A program made the translations under genes and the position numbers. A stretch of DNA of 64,000 nucleotides. Origin: Pseudomonas sp. ANT_J12. Its GTDB lineage: Bacteria; Pseudomonadota; Gammaproteobacteria; Pseudomonadales; Pseudomonadaceae. Where the stretch lies: assembly GCF_008370045.1 (NCBI RefSeq), contig NZ_VOBN01000012.1, positions 120,439 to 184,438 of the forward strand, read 5' to 3'. Below the pieces are notes generated by a model. It was not told where the DNA came from and searched no databases. It worked only from the letters and a program-made list of their open reading frames with translations. Below, piece by piece: positions 44,253 through 53,587 of this stretch. Every line of letters starts with the position of its first letter. Position 1 is the stretch's first letter.

Positions 44253-46706
44253 ATGAAAAAACTAAAACTGGTGATGATCGGCAACGGCATGGCCGGGGTT
44301 CGTACCCTGGAGGAACTGCTCAAGCTGAGCAACGAGCTGTACGACATCACAGTCTTCGGCGCCGAACCCCACACCAACTACAACCGCATCCTGCTCTCGC
44401 CGGTGCTGGCTGGTGAACAGACCTTCGAAGAGATCGTGCTCAACGATCTCGACTGGTACCTGAGCAACAACATCAAATTGCTGCTCAACCGCAAAGTGGT
44501 GGAGATCGACCGGATCAAGCGCCGGGTGATCGCCGAAGACGGCACCGAAGCCGAGTACGATCGCCTGCTGATCGCCACCGGCTCGACCCCGTTCATCCTG
44601 CCGATCCCCGGCAACACCTTGCACGGCGTGATCGGCTACCGTGACATCGCCGACACCCAGGCGATGATCAACACCGCGAAAACCCACAAGCACGCCGTGG
44701 TGATCGGCGGCGGCCTGCTGGGCCTGGAAGCCGCCAATGGCCTGATGTTGCGCGGCATGCACGTCACCGTGGTGCACATCGGCGAATGGTTGATGGAACG
44801 GCAACTGGACAAAACCAGCGGCCAATTGCTGCAAACCGCTCTCGAAGTCCGTGGCCTGCATTTTCGCCTCTGCGAACAGACCCAGGCCCTGCACGATGCC
44901 GGCAATGGCCGGGTCGGCTCGGTGCAGTTCAAGAACGGCGACATCATTCCCGCCGACCTGGTGGTGATGGCCGCCGGGATTCGCCCCAACACCGAACTCG
45001 CGGAAAAATCCGGCATCCCGTGCAACCGCGGCATTCTGGTCAACGACACCCTGCAAACCTACGACCCGCGCATCTATGCGATCGGTGAATGCGCCAGCCA
45101 CCGTGGCATCGCCTACGGCCTGGTCGCGCCGTTGTTCGAACAGGCCAAGGTCTGCGCCAACCACCTCGCACAGCTGGGCTTCGCCACCTACAAAGGCTCG
45201 GTGACCTCAACCAAATTGAAAGTCACCGGCATCGACCTGTTCTCCGCCGGCGACTTCATGGGCGGCGAAGGCACCGAGACCATCACCCTGTCCGACCCGA
45301 TCGGCGGGGTCTACAAAAAACTGGTGATCAAGGATGACGTGCTGGTCGGCGCCTGTCTGTACGGCGATACGGCAGATGGCGGTTGGTATTTCCGACAAAT
45401 CCGTGAGAATCACGCCATCGGTGAGATCCGCGATCACCTGATGTTTGGCGAAAACGCACTCGGCGACGTAGGACATCAGGGCCAGGACAAAGCCATGAGC
45501 ATGGCCGACACCGCCGAAGTCTGCGGCTGCAACGGCGTGTGCAAAGGCACCATCGTCAAGGCGATTCAGGAACATGGGTTGTTCAGCGTCGACGACGTAA
45601 AAAAACACACCAAGGCTGCCAGTTCCTGCGGTTCCTGCGCTGGCCTCGTCGAGCAGATCCTGATCAACACCGTCGGCGGCGCAGCGGACGTCAAACCGAA
45701 AAGCGAAAAAGCCATCTGCGGCTGCAGCGACCTCAATCACGGGCAGATTCGCCAGGCCATCCGCGAACAACATCTGCTGACCATCGCCACCACCATGAGC
45801 TACCTGAACTGGCGCACACCCAACGGCTGCGCCACCTGTCGCCCGGCGCTCAACTATTACCTGATTTCCACCTGGCCAGGCGAAGCCAAGGACGACCCGC
45901 AATCGCGACTGATCAACGAACGGGCCCACGCCAACATTCAGAAAGACGGCACCTACTCGGTGGTCCCGCGGATGTGGGGCGGTGTGACCAATCCGTCGGA
46001 GTTACGGCGGATTGCCGACGTCGCCGACAAGTACAACGTGCCGATGGTCAAGGTCACGGGCGGCCAGCGCATCGACTTGCTGGGGATCAAGAAGCAGGAC
46101 CTGCCGGGGGTCTGGAAAGACCTGGACATGCCGTCCGGCCACGCCTACGGCAAATCCATCCGCACCGTGAAAACCTGCGTCGGCAGTGAGTTTTGCCGCT
46201 TCGGTACGCAGAATTCGACGCAACTGGGCATCGAACTCGAGCACGACCTGTTCAACATGTGGTCGCCACACAAAGTGAAACTGGCCGTCTCCGGTTGCCC
46301 GCGCAACTGTTCGGAAGCGGGGATCAAGGACGTAGGAATTATCGGCGTGGACTCGGGCTGGGAGATGTACATCGGCGGTAACGGCGGGATCAAGACCGAA
46401 GTCGCCGAATTCTTCGTCAAGCTGAAAACCGCGGAAGAAGTGCGCGAATACAACGGCGCTTTCCTACAGCTGTATCGGGAGGAAGCTTTCTACCTCGAAC
46501 GCACCGTGCACTACCTGCAACGAGTCGGCATGGAACACATCAAGAAAGCCGTGCTGGAAGACCCGGAACGGCGCAAGGCACTGAATGATCGCCTGCAATT
46601 CTCCCTGTCGTTCGAACAGGACCCGTGGAAAGAACGCCTGGAACAGCCGCTTCTGAAAAAGGAATTCGACGTCATCCCCGTAAAAAACCTGGAGGTGCTG
46701 GCATGA
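44253..46706 (+). CDS. nirB: Assimilatory nitrite reductase large subunit
   Basis: Reduces nitrite to ammonium with NADH, using FAD, an iron-sulfur cluster and siroheme. The 817 residues hold FAD/NAD domains (VMIGNGMAGVRTLEEL; VVIGGGLLGLEAANGL), a BFD-type [2Fe-2S] domain (CGCNGVCKGTIVKAI; SSCGSCAGLVEQ), and a nitrite/sulfite reductase domain with the siroheme/4Fe-4S cysteines (TCVGSEFCRFG; SGCPRNCSEAG). Its last bases overlap the nirD start (ATGA). Confidence 0.96.
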   Translation: MKKLKLVMIGNGMAGVRTLEELLKLSNELYDITVFGAEPHTNYNRILLSPVLAGEQTFEEIVLNDLDWYLSNNIKLLLNRKVVEIDRIKRRVIAEDGTEAEYDRLLIATGSTPFILPIPGNTLHGVIGYRDIADTQAMINTAKTHKHAVVIGGGLLGLEAANGLMLRGMHVTVVHIGEWLMERQLDKTSGQLLQTALEVRGLHFRLCEQTQALHDAGNGRVGSVQFKNGDIIPADLVVMAAGIRPNTELAEKSGIPCNRGILVNDTLQTYDPRIYAIGECASHRGIAYGLVAPLFEQAKVCANHLAQLGFATYKGSVTSTKLKVTGIDLFSAGDFMGGEGTETITLSDPIGGVYKKLVIKDDVLVGACLYGDTADGGWYFRQIRENHAIGEIRDHLMFGENALGDVGHQGQDKAMSMADTAEVCGCNGVCKGTIVKAIQEHGLFSVDDVKKHTKAASSCGSCAGLVEQILINTVGGAADVKPKSEKAICGCSDLNHGQIRQAIREQHLLTIATTMSYLNWRTPNGCATCRPALNYYLISTWPGEAKDDPQSRLINERAHANIQKDGTYSVVPRMWGGVTNPSELRRIADVADKYNVPMVKVTGGQRIDLLGIKKQDLPGVWKDLDMPSGHAYGKSIRTVKTCVGSEFCRFGTQNSTQLGIELEHDLFNMWSPHKVKLAVSGCPRNCSEAGIKDVGIIGVDSGWEMYIGGNGGIKTEVAEFFVKLKTAEEVREYNGAFLQLYREEAFYLERTVHYLQRVGMEHIKKAVLEDPERRKALNDRLQFSLSFEQDPWKERLEQPLLKKEFDVIPVKNLEVLA

Positions 46707-47020
46707 ACTGGCTGGATATCTGCGCACTGGAAGAGATCAATACCCTCGGCTCGCGGATCATCGCCGGGCCGAAAGGTGACATCGCGATTTTTCGTACCAG
46801 CGACGATGAGGTTTTCGCACTCGATGACCGCTGCCCGCACAAGGGCGGGCCGTTGTCCCAGGGCTTGATCTACGGCAAACGCGTCGCCTGCCCGTTACAC
46901 AACTGGCAGATCGACCTGCAAAGCGGTGAAGCCCAGGCGCCGGATGTTGGCTGCGCCCATCACCATCCGGCGCGGGTGGAAAATGGTCGGGTGCTGCTGT
47001 CGCTGCGGGATGCAGGCTGA
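46703..47020 (+). CDS. nirD: Nitrite reductase small subunit, Rieske type
   Basis: A 105-residue partner of NirB with Rieske-type metal ligands: CPHKGGPLSQG and CPLHNWQIDL, giving C-x-H and C-x2-H. Start ATG at 46703 overlaps the nirB stop. Its own stop overlaps the nasC start at base 47020. Confidence 0.95.
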   Translation: MNWLDICALEEINTLGSRIIAGPKGDIAIFRTSDDEVFALDDRCPHKGGPLSQGLIYGKRVACPLHNWQIDLQSGEAQAPDVGCAHHHPARVENGRVLLSLRDAG

Positions 47021-49737
47021 TGAACCGCCAAATCACCGCCTCGACCTGCTGCTACTGCGGGGTCGGTTGCGGTGTGCTGATCGAGCATGACGGCGAGCGT
47101 ATCCTTGGCGTCAGCGGCGATCCGGCGCACCCGGCCAACTTCGGCAAATTGTGCAGCAAAGGTTCCACCCTGCACCTGACCGGCGACCTCGCCGCCCGGG
47201 CGCTGTACCCGGAACTGCGCCTGGGCAAAGGCCTGGCCCGTGGCCGCACCGACTGGGACACCGCCCTCGATCACGCCGCCCAAGTGTTTGCTGAAACGAT
47301 CGCCGAACACGGCCCGGACAGCGTGGCGTTCTACATTTCCGGGCAGTTGCTGACCGAGGACTACTACGCCTTCAACAAACTGGCGCGGGCGCTGGTGGGC
47401 ACTAACAACATCGATAGCAATTCACGGCTGTGCATGTCGTCGGCAGTGGTCGGCTACAAGCGCAGCCTGGGCGCCGATGCGCCGCCGTGCAGCTACGAAG
47501 ACCTGGAGCTGAGCGATTGCGTGATGATCGTCGGCAGTAACATGGCCTACGCCCACCCGGTCCTGTTCCGACGCCTGGAAGAAGCCAAATCCCGCCGCCC
47601 GCTGATGAAAGTCATCGTCATCGACCCACGTCGTACCGACACTTGCGATCTGGCTGACCTGCACCTGGCGATTTTGCCGGGCACCGATGTCGCGTTGTTC
47701 CATGGGATTTTGCACCTGCTGTTGTGGGAAGACTGGGTCGATCGCGACTTCATCAAGGCCCACACCGAAGGCCTGGCGGAGCTGAAAAACCTGGTACGTG
47801 ATTACACCCCGCAAATGGTTTCGCAACTGTGCGGGATTGGCATTGAGCAACTGCAGCAGTGCGCCGAATGGGTCGGCACTTCGCCGAGCTTTCTGTCGCT
47901 GTGGTGCATGGGGCTGAATCAATCCACCGCTGGCAGCGCGAAGAACAGCGCACTGATCAATCTGCACTTGGCCACCGGGCAAATCGGTCGTCCCGGCGCA
48001 GGACCTTTCTCCCTGACCGGTCAGCCGAATGCCATGGGCGGGCGGGAAACCGGCAGCTTGTCGAACCTGCTGCCGGGTCATCGTGAAGCTGCCAATGCCG
48101 AGCACCGTGCCGAAGTGGCGACGTACTGGGGGGTTGAACAATTGCCCGAGAACACCGGGCTTACGGCGATCGAGTTGTTCGAACAGGTGCGCAGTGGCCA
48201 GATCAAGGCGCTGTGGATCGCCTGCACCAACCCCGCGCAATCCTTGCCGGACCAGACTGCCGTACGCGCAGCGTTGGAGGCCTGCCCGTTCGTGGTGTTG
48301 CAGGAAGCCTTTCGCACCACCGAAACCGCGGCGTTCGCCGACCTGCTGCTGCCCGCCGCGAGCTGGGGGGAGAAGGACGGCACGGTGACCAATTCCGAGC
48401 GGCGAATTTCCCACGTCCGCCAGGCCATTCGCCCACCCGGTGAAGCGCGGTCGGATTGGGCAATCACAGTGGATTTCGCACAACGCCTGGAGAAACGTCT
48501 GCGCCCTGCACAACCGGGTCTGTTTGCCTTTGATACGGCGGCCCAGGTATTCGATGAGTACAAGCAACTGACCCAAGGCCGGGATCTGGACTTGTCCGGC
48601 ATCAGCCACGCGCTGCTGGATCGGCTCGGTCCGCAGCAATGGCCCTTCCCCACCGGCGCCAGCGAAGGCACGGCGCGGCTGTACCTGGACGGGGTATTCC
48701 CGACCGCCAGCGGTCGTGCGCAGTTCATCGCCGACCCGTACCGTGCCGCCAAGGAGCAGCGCGATGCGCGTTTCCCGCTGACCTTGATCACCGGCCGCCT
48801 GCGCGATCAATGGCACGGCATGAGCCGAACCGGCACCGCCGCGCAATTGTTCGGTCATGTCAGCGAAGCCGTGTTGAGCCTGCACCCGGATGAACTGCGC
48901 CGGCATCGACTGCAACCCGGTGATCTGGTCAGCCTGAAAAGCCGTCGTGGCGCGGTGATCGTGGCCGTCGGCAGTGACGACAGCGTGCGTCCGGGGCAGG
49001 CGTTTCTGCCCATGCATTGGGGCGACCGTTTTCTCAAGGGTGGCGTCAACGGGATCACTCAGCCGGCATTCGACCCCTTGTCGAAACAACCGGAACTCAA
49101 ACACAGCGGCGTGCGCCTGGAACCGGTGCAACTGCCCTGGCACCTTTTCGCCTTGATCGAGGGCGATGTTCAACAACATTTCGAGACGCTACGCCCCCTC
49201 TGTGAGGCGTTTTCCTACGTCAGCCTCAGTCTGGCCGGCCGTGAGCGCCCGGCGCTGCTGATACGCGCTGCCAGCGCCACGCCGCCCGATGCGCAATTGC
49301 TGCGTGATATCGATCAGTGTCTTGGGCTTAACGACGGGCCTGTTTTGGCTTACGACGATCCTCGGCGCGCCATCGGCAAACGGGTGCGCATCGAGAACGG
49401 CCGGATCACCGCGATTCGCCTGGCGGGTGAAACCCTCGCCCAGCACTGGCTGCAAAGCCTCTGGCTCGAAGGTCGGGCCGACGAACAATTGCGGCGTTGG
49501 CTGCTGGCGCCATTGAGCGCGCCGCCGGGCAACGTCGACGCGCCGGCCGCCGGCCACAAAACCCTGTGCAACTGCAAAAATGTCAGCCAAAGCGCGGTCT
49601 GCGCCGGCATCAGCCGTGGCCTGGATCTGCAGGGCCTGAAACAAGAACTGGGCTGTGGCACGCAATGCGGTTCCTGCGTCCCGGAAATCAAGCGTCTGCT
49701 GGCTGCCACTGCGCAGCCAGTCGCCGTTATCTCGTGA
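47020..49737 (+). CDS. nasC: Assimilatory nitrate reductase catalytic subunit
   Basis: Reduces nitrate to nitrite in the cytosol. The 905 residues start with a 4Fe-4S motif (CCYCGVGCGVLI and KLCSKG), continue through a molybdopterin-guanine-dinucleotide enzyme of the NarB/NasA type (DSNSRLCMSSAVVGYK; GPFSLTGQPNAMGGRE; RLRDQWHGMSRTG), and end in a BFD-like [2Fe-2S] domain (CNCKNVSQSAVC; GCGTQCGSCVPEIK, about 850-895). No signal peptide, no separate electron-transfer subunit gene beside it. It overlaps nirD by one base and cobA follows after 10 bases. Confidence 0.95.
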   Translation: MNRQITASTCCYCGVGCGVLIEHDGERILGVSGDPAHPANFGKLCSKGSTLHLTGDLAARALYPELRLGKGLARGRTDWDTALDHAAQVFAETIAEHGPDSVAFYISGQLLTEDYYAFNKLARALVGTNNIDSNSRLCMSSAVVGYKRSLGADAPPCSYEDLELSDCVMIVGSNMAYAHPVLFRRLEEAKSRRPLMKVIVIDPRRTDTCDLADLHLAILPGTDVALFHGILHLLLWEDWVDRDFIKAHTEGLAELKNLVRDYTPQMVSQLCGIGIEQLQQCAEWVGTSPSFLSLWCMGLNQSTAGSAKNSALINLHLATGQIGRPGAGPFSLTGQPNAMGGRETGSLSNLLPGHREAANAEHRAEVATYWGVEQLPENTGLTAIELFEQVRSGQIKALWIACTNPAQSLPDQTAVRAALEACPFVVLQEAFRTTETAAFADLLLPAASWGEKDGTVTNSERRISHVRQAIRPPGEARSDWAITVDFAQRLEKRLRPAQPGLFAFDTAAQVFDEYKQLTQGRDLDLSGISHALLDRLGPQQWPFPTGASEGTARLYLDGVFPTASGRAQFIADPYRAAKEQRDARFPLTLITGRLRDQWHGMSRTGTAAQLFGHVSEAVLSLHPDELRRHRLQPGDLVSLKSRRGAVIVAVGSDDSVRPGQAFLPMHWGDRFLKGGVNGITQPAFDPLSKQPELKHSGVRLEPVQLPWHLFALIEGDVQQHFETLRPLCEAFSYVSLSLAGRERPALLIRAASATPPDAQLLRDIDQCLGLNDGPVLAYDDPRRAIGKRVRIENGRITAIRLAGETLAQHWLQSLWLEGRADEQLRRWLLAPLSAPPGNVDAPAAGHKTLCNCKNVSQSAVCAGISRGLDLQGLKQELGCGTQCGSCVPEIKRLLAATAQPVAVIS

Positions 49738-49747
49738 GGAAAATACG

Positions 49748-50515
49748 ATGAGCGCAAAAGTCTGGCTGGTGGGTGCGGGTCCCGGCGACCCTGAATTACT
49801 GACCCTCAAAGCGGTTCGGGCCTTGAGGGAAGCGGATGTGGTGCTGATCGATGACCTGGTCAACGAAGCAGTGCTGGAGCACTGCCCGGGTGCGCGGATC
49901 ATTGCGGTTGGCAAGCGCGGCGGCTGTCGCTCGACGCCTCAGGCCTTCATTCATCGGTTGATGCTGCGTTATGCCCGCCACGGCAAGTGCGTGGTGCGAC
50001 TCAAGGGCGGTGATCCATGCATTTTTGGCCGCGGCGGCGAAGAAGCGCAGTGGCTGCGCGAGCGCGGGGTGGAGGTCGAGTTGGTCAATGGCATCACCGC
50101 CGGACTGGCGGGGGCGACGCAATGTGATATCCCCTTGACCCTGCGCGGCGTGGCACGCGGCGTGACACTGGTCACCGCCCACACTCAGGACGACAGCAGC
50201 CTGAACTGGCGAGCCTTGGCCCAGGGTGGCACGACACTGGTGATTTACATGGGCGTGGCGAAGCTGAGTGAGATCCGCGAGCAACTGCTGGCCGGTGGCA
50301 TGGCAGCGGATACGCCGGTGGCGATGATTGAAAACGCTTCACTGCCACAGCAGCGCGAATGTCGGAGCGATCTGACAGCCATGGAAGAGGATGCCCACAG
50401 CTTCGAGCTCAAGAGCCCAGCGATACTGGTGATTGGTGCGGTGGCGGCCGGTGATCAGATCAAAAGATCGCAGCCTTTGGCAGCTCCTGCATGGGTTCGG
50501 CATACCGCTCTGTAG
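49748..50515 (+). CDS. cobA: Uroporphyrinogen-III C-methyltransferase
   Basis: SAM-dependent methylation of uroporphyrinogen III to precorrin-2, the first step to siroheme, which NirB needs. The 255 residues show VWLVGAGPGDPELLTLKAV, VRLKGGDPCIFGRGGEEA and VNGITAGLAGATQCDIPLT. ATG at 49748 has GAGGAAAA upstream. The last about 18 codons (from 50462) lie within a REP-type inverted repeat, so the C-terminal tail (SQPLAAPAWVRHTAL) is repeat-derived and unlikely to be catalytic. Confidence 0.94.
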   Translation: MSAKVWLVGAGPGDPELLTLKAVRALREADVVLIDDLVNEAVLEHCPGARIIAVGKRGGCRSTPQAFIHRLMLRYARHGKCVVRLKGGDPCIFGRGGEEAQWLRERGVEVELVNGITAGLAGATQCDIPLTLRGVARGVTLVTAHTQDDSSLNWRALAQGGTTLVIYMGVAKLSEIREQLLAGGMAADTPVAMIENASLPQQRECRSDLTAMEEDAHSFELKSPAILVIGAVAAGDQIKRSQPLAAPAWVRHTAL

Positions 50516-50540
50516 GAGCTGGCGCAGGCTGCGATCTTTT
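50462..50540. repeat. Inverted repeat 'AAAAGATCGCAGCC', overlapping the cobA end
   Basis: AAAAGATCGCAGCC at 50462 pairs with GGCTGCGATCTTTT ending at 50540; inner CAGCTCCTGC and AGGAGCTG also pair. It is related to 11205-11268. The left arm is inside cobA, the right arm past its stop. Confidence 0.82.
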
Positions 50541-50583
50541 AAAAGCGACGACGAACCCAAGCGGAAACTCAAATCGCAGGCAA

Positions 50584-50612
50584 AGAAAAGCCCGGCCTAA
50601 GCCGGGCTTTTC
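50584..50612. terminator. Intrinsic terminator of oprF, usable in both directions
   Basis: AAAAGCCCGGC, CTAA, GCCGGGCTTTT. It lies 17 bases past the oprF stop and can also end the cobA transcript. Confidence 0.9.
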
Positions 50613-50628
50613 CTGAGCTGCGGGCTAA

Positions 50629-51663
50629 TTACTTAGCTTTAGCTTCAACCTGCGCTTCTACGCGACGGTTTACAGCGCGACCAGCTTCAGTTTTGTTGTC
50701 AGCAACTGGGCGGGATTCGCCGTAGCCAACAGACTGAACGCGGGACGATTCAACACCGTACTGGTTGGTCAGAACTTGTTTCACGGCGTTTGCACGACGC
50801 TCGGACAGTTTCTGGTTGTAAGCGTCAGGACCGACGGAGTCAGTGTGACCTTCAACAGTAGTGGTGGTGGATGGGTACTGTTTCATGAAATCAGCGAGGT
50901 TTTTGATGTCGCCGTAGCTGTTAGGCTTGACTACCGACTTGTCGAAGTCGAATTTCACGTCCAGCTCAACACGAACAACTTCAGCAACTGCTGGGCAGCC
51001 GTCAGCGTCAACAGTTACGTTGGCTGGGGTGTCCGGGCACTTGTCAACGTTGTCGCAAACGCCATCGTTGTCGCTGTCGGAGCAGACTTCAGCTGGTGCT
51101 GGAACTGGAGCAGCAGCAGGCTTGGAGCCGCCACCGAAGTTCACACCGATACCGACGCTTGGAGCCCACTCGGTGTCGCCCTGGTCGATGTTGTACTGAG
51201 CTTCAACGCCGGCACGAGCGTAGAAGTTGTCAGTGAAGTACAGCTTGGCACCGCCGCCAACGTTGGCGAAGGTGGAACGGTTACGACCGCCGGAGCCGTT
51301 CTGACCGATGCTCTGATCGGAGAAGCCAGCCGATACGTACGGACGCAGCATGTCGCCCGGGTTGTTGAAGTGGTACAGAGCGTCCAGAGCGGTGTTGGCG
51401 CCCTTGATGTTACGGCCGTCGTCGGAACGCACGTTGTGCACTTCGTCGTAGCCCAGACGCAGTTCAACGTCGTCGGTCAGGAAGTAACCAACCGAACCGC
51501 CGAACAGGTTGCCGTTGTTCTTGAAGTTACGAGCGCTGTCGAATTGTTCTTTCTTAGCGAAGCCTTCGATTTCAACTGCGCCTTGGCCTTGTGCCAGCGC
51601 GCCGAACGAAGTAGCGGCAATAAGAGAACCAATGGCAAAGCCCAAGGTGTTTTTCAGTTTCAT
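50629..51663 (-). CDS. oprF: Major outer-membrane porin OprF (OmpA family)
   Basis: Structural porin linking the outer membrane to peptidoglycan. The 344 residues have a signal peptide (MKLKNTLGFAIGSLIAATSF to about 24), an eight-stranded barrel (to about 180), a Pro/Ala hinge with a four-Cys loop (CSDSDNDGVCDNVDKCPD ... GCPA), and an OmpA-like peptidoglycan-binding domain (VEGHTDSVGPDAYNQKLSE). It follows sigX on the same strand; SigX is known to drive oprF in Pseudomonas. Confidence 0.97.
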   Translation of the reverse strand: MKLKNTLGFAIGSLIAATSFGALAQGQGAVEIEGFAKKEQFDSARNFKNNGNLFGGSVGYFLTDDVELRLGYDEVHNVRSDDGRNIKGANTALDALYHFNNPGDMLRPYVSAGFSDQSIGQNGSGGRNRSTFANVGGGAKLYFTDNFYARAGVEAQYNIDQGDTEWAPSVGIGVNFGGGSKPAAAPVPAPAEVCSDSDNDGVCDNVDKCPDTPANVTVDADGCPAVAEVVRVELDVKFDFDKSVVKPNSYGDIKNLADFMKQYPSTTTTVEGHTDSVGPDAYNQKLSERRANAVKQVLTNQYGVESSRVQSVGYGESRPVADNKTEAGRAVNRRVEAQVEAKAK

Positions 51664-51720
51664 CCGTTAAATCCCCATCTGGTGATTGTGAAGCAGTCCC
51701 GCAAACCGGGGGACAACTCG

Positions 51721-51742
51721 GCGGCAAGTCTATCAGAACTTG
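51721..51742 (-). promoter_or_regulatory. Hairpin between sigX and oprF
   Basis: On the minus strand GGCAAGT-TCTGATAG-ACTTGCC forms a 7-base stem, in the 107-base gap where the SigX-dependent oprF promoter is expected. No T-tract follows, so it is not a clear terminator. I could not assign the promoter boxes with confidence. Confidence 0.45.
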
Positions 51743-51770
51743 CCTACACGTAAGAGATATTTGCGCTGAA

Positions 51771-52361
51771 CTAAGTTTCAGCAACGCCCGCAAATTTCTC
51801 ACGCAATTTATCTAGAGCACGTTTGTAACGCATTTTTGTCGCACTCAAGCCCATATGCATGATGTCTGCGATCTCCTGAAACTCCAGCTCTGCGACAAAT
51901 CGTAGCACCAGAATTTCACGGTCAATCGGGTTCACATACACCAGCCAGCGATCAAGTCCACCCTTATCCTCGGGTTTCGGCGCCTTTTCTTCAGACGCTT
52001 CCTCGAGGGGGTCCAGACTCAACGCGTCCATCAAGCGACGCTTTCGCCGTTCTTTCCGATACTGTGTGATGCATTCGTTGTACGTGATGCTGTAGAGCCA
52101 CGTCTTGAACTTCGATTTCCCCTCGAAGTTCTTCAGGCCGTACAACACCTTCAACATCACTTCCTGACAGACATCGTCTGCGTCGCGATCGTTCCCAAGA
52201 TACCGCGCACAGACGTTAAATAATGTTCGTTGGTAACGCCGCATCAGTTCTTCATAGGCGCGTGTTACGTGAAACAGCTCGGTATGCGAGCGCGCGACCA
52301 ACTCCTCATCAGAGAGCTCGCGGGGGTCGTAGCGCGTGGAGAGCGATTGAGCTTTATTCAA
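51771..52361 (-). CDS. sigX: ECF sigma factor SigX
   Basis: Extracytoplasmic-function sigma factor controlling oprF and envelope functions. The 196 residues contain region 2 (RYLGNDRDADDVCQEVMLKV; FKTWLYSITYNECITQYRKE) and region 4 (DREILVLRFVAELEFQEIAD; LSATKMRYKRALDKLRE). There is no anti-sigma gene beside it; the upstream neighbour is the membrane channel gene cmpX, as in other Pseudomonas. Confidence 0.96.
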   Translation of the reverse strand: MNKAQSLSTRYDPRELSDEELVARSHTELFHVTRAYEELMRRYQRTLFNVCARYLGNDRDADDVCQEVMLKVLYGLKNFEGKSKFKTWLYSITYNECITQYRKERRKRRLMDALSLDPLEEASEEKAPKPEDKGGLDRWLVYVNPIDREILVLRFVAELEFQEIADIMHMGLSATKMRYKRALDKLREKFAGVAET

Positions 52362-52390
52362 AACAAGTCGGGCCGACAGTCAGGTCAATG

Positions 52391-52423
52391 TCCGCCGCAG
52401 CCCTTACAGGGCACTTTGCGGCG
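52391..52423. promoter_or_regulatory. Nested hairpin between cmpX and sigX
   Basis: CCGCCGCA and TGCGGCGG form an outer 8-base stem around an inner GCCC-TTACA-GGGC stem. It occupies the 87-base gap before sigX. Without a T-tract it may be an attenuator or processing site; function not shown. Confidence 0.5.
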
Positions 52424-52448
52424 GCATACATTAGCAGGGTTTGCCGGG

Positions 52449-53273
52449 TTAGCGGCTACTCACATGCTGCTCCAGGAGGATCCGATTGGAGAGAGAGACT
52501 AGCTCACCCTCGTCGGTCAGCAATGTGGTTTTAACCGTGCCGATCTCTTCGATCTGACCTTCGACCTCGCCAACACGCACTTGTTGCCCAACCTGATACA
52601 ACTCACGCACATAGATTCCCGCAAGAATCTGACCGGCAATTTCCCGGCTTCCCAAGCCCATGGCCAGCGCAACCGCCAGACCAACGGTAATCAAAACGAT
52701 CACAATCACATGGTTGAGCAGGTCAGTCTTGACCTCCAACTGGCTGATCGCAACCGAGAGGCTGATGATAATCACCAGGCCTTGGGCAATCCGCCCCAGG
52801 CCCGACGCGTAATCCAGCCCTACCCCTTCTGCCGCCCCGCGCACCAGCCCATTGGCCAATTGCGCCAGCAACACACCTACCAACAACACCAGCGCGGCGC
52901 CAAATACTTTCGGCAAATACAGCGCAAGCATATCCAGCGTAGCTGAAACTCGCTCAAGTCCAAGGGATTCTGCGGCAGAAACCAGGAAAATAAGCAAAAC
53001 AAACCAATAAACGATTTTGCCGATCAGGGTTGAAATAGGCACCTGAAGCCCGGCACGGGACAGCAACTTGGTCAAACCGGTGCCGCCCATCAGGCGATCA
53101 AGGCCCAGTTTGGCGAGCAATTTTGAGAGCAAGGTGTCCAGAAGCTTGGCGACGACAAAACCCAGCAGTAGGACAACCAGTGCCCCGAAGAGGTTCGGAA
53201 TAAAATTCGCAATCTTGGTCCACAACGCAGTCATTGCTGTGACGAGGCTCTGAGTCCAGAGATCAAGTTCCAT
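52449..53273 (-). CDS. cmpX: Mechanosensitive-channel-like membrane protein CmpX
   Basis: A 274-residue inner-membrane protein with about five hydrophobic segments (for example NLFGALVVLLLGFVVAKLLD; IVYWFVLLIFLVSAAE; VIVIVLITVGLAVALAMGLG) and a C-terminal MscS-like beta domain (QVRVGEVEGQIEEIGTVKTT; SLSNRILLEQ). It is conserved immediately upstream of sigX in Pseudomonas and has been linked to control of SigX and envelope stress. ATG at 53273 with AAGG upstream; a TTG two codons earlier would overlap crfX. Confidence 0.88.
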   Translation of the reverse strand: MELDLWTQSLVTAMTALWTKIANFIPNLFGALVVLLLGFVVAKLLDTLLSKLLAKLGLDRLMGGTGLTKLLSRAGLQVPISTLIGKIVYWFVLLIFLVSAAESLGLERVSATLDMLALYLPKVFGAALVLLVGVLLAQLANGLVRGAAEGVGLDYASGLGRIAQGLVIIISLSVAISQLEVKTDLLNHVIVIVLITVGLAVALAMGLGSREIAGQILAGIYVRELYQVGQQVRVGEVEGQIEEIGTVKTTLLTDEGELVSLSNRILLEQHVSSR

Positions 53274-53275
53274 AT

Positions 53276-53524
53276 TCAATCAGCCTTATCAGCAGTGCGA
53301 ACGGTAGGTTTACGGTGGCGGGAGACCGGCGCGACGTGGGCCGATCCATTGTTCAAGGCAATCATCAGCGCGGGCAGCCAGCGGCCCAGCAGGCTGAACA
53401 GATCGCCGGCGCCGACCTGCCGGTTGGCGGTTTTCAGGACACGACCAAGGCACGCATCGTCGTCCCGAGTGGACGGAGATGCCTTGAGCATGTCACGCAA
53501 AGACTGTTCAAACGGATCGTGCAT
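53276..53524 (-). CDS. crfX: Small protein CrfX
   Basis: An 82-residue protein of unknown biochemical role, in the cmaX-crfX-cmpX-sigX-oprF order known from P. fluorescens and P. aeruginosa. The N-terminus MHDPFEQSLRDMLKASPSTR is followed by a hydrophobic patch (LFSLLGRWLPALMIALNN) and a basic tail. ATG at 53524 with AGAGG seven bases upstream; a GTG two codons earlier is the alternative. It ends two bases before the cmpX start, suggesting coupled expression. Confidence 0.82.
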   Translation of the reverse strand: MHDPFEQSLRDMLKASPSTRDDDACLGRVLKTANRQVGAGDLFSLLGRWLPALMIALNNGSAHVAPVSRHRKPTVRTADKAD

Positions 53525-53587
53525 ACGCACCTCTCGTGATGTCTGTGAAAGACGCGATCAATTTTGCCCGGGTCACATGGCTCATCA

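Noticed and set aside
47422..49179. 585-codon open frame antisense to nasC
   Set aside because: It is the codon-bias shadow of a clear molybdenum reductase gene, with low-complexity Arg/Gly/Gln-rich sequence and no family match.
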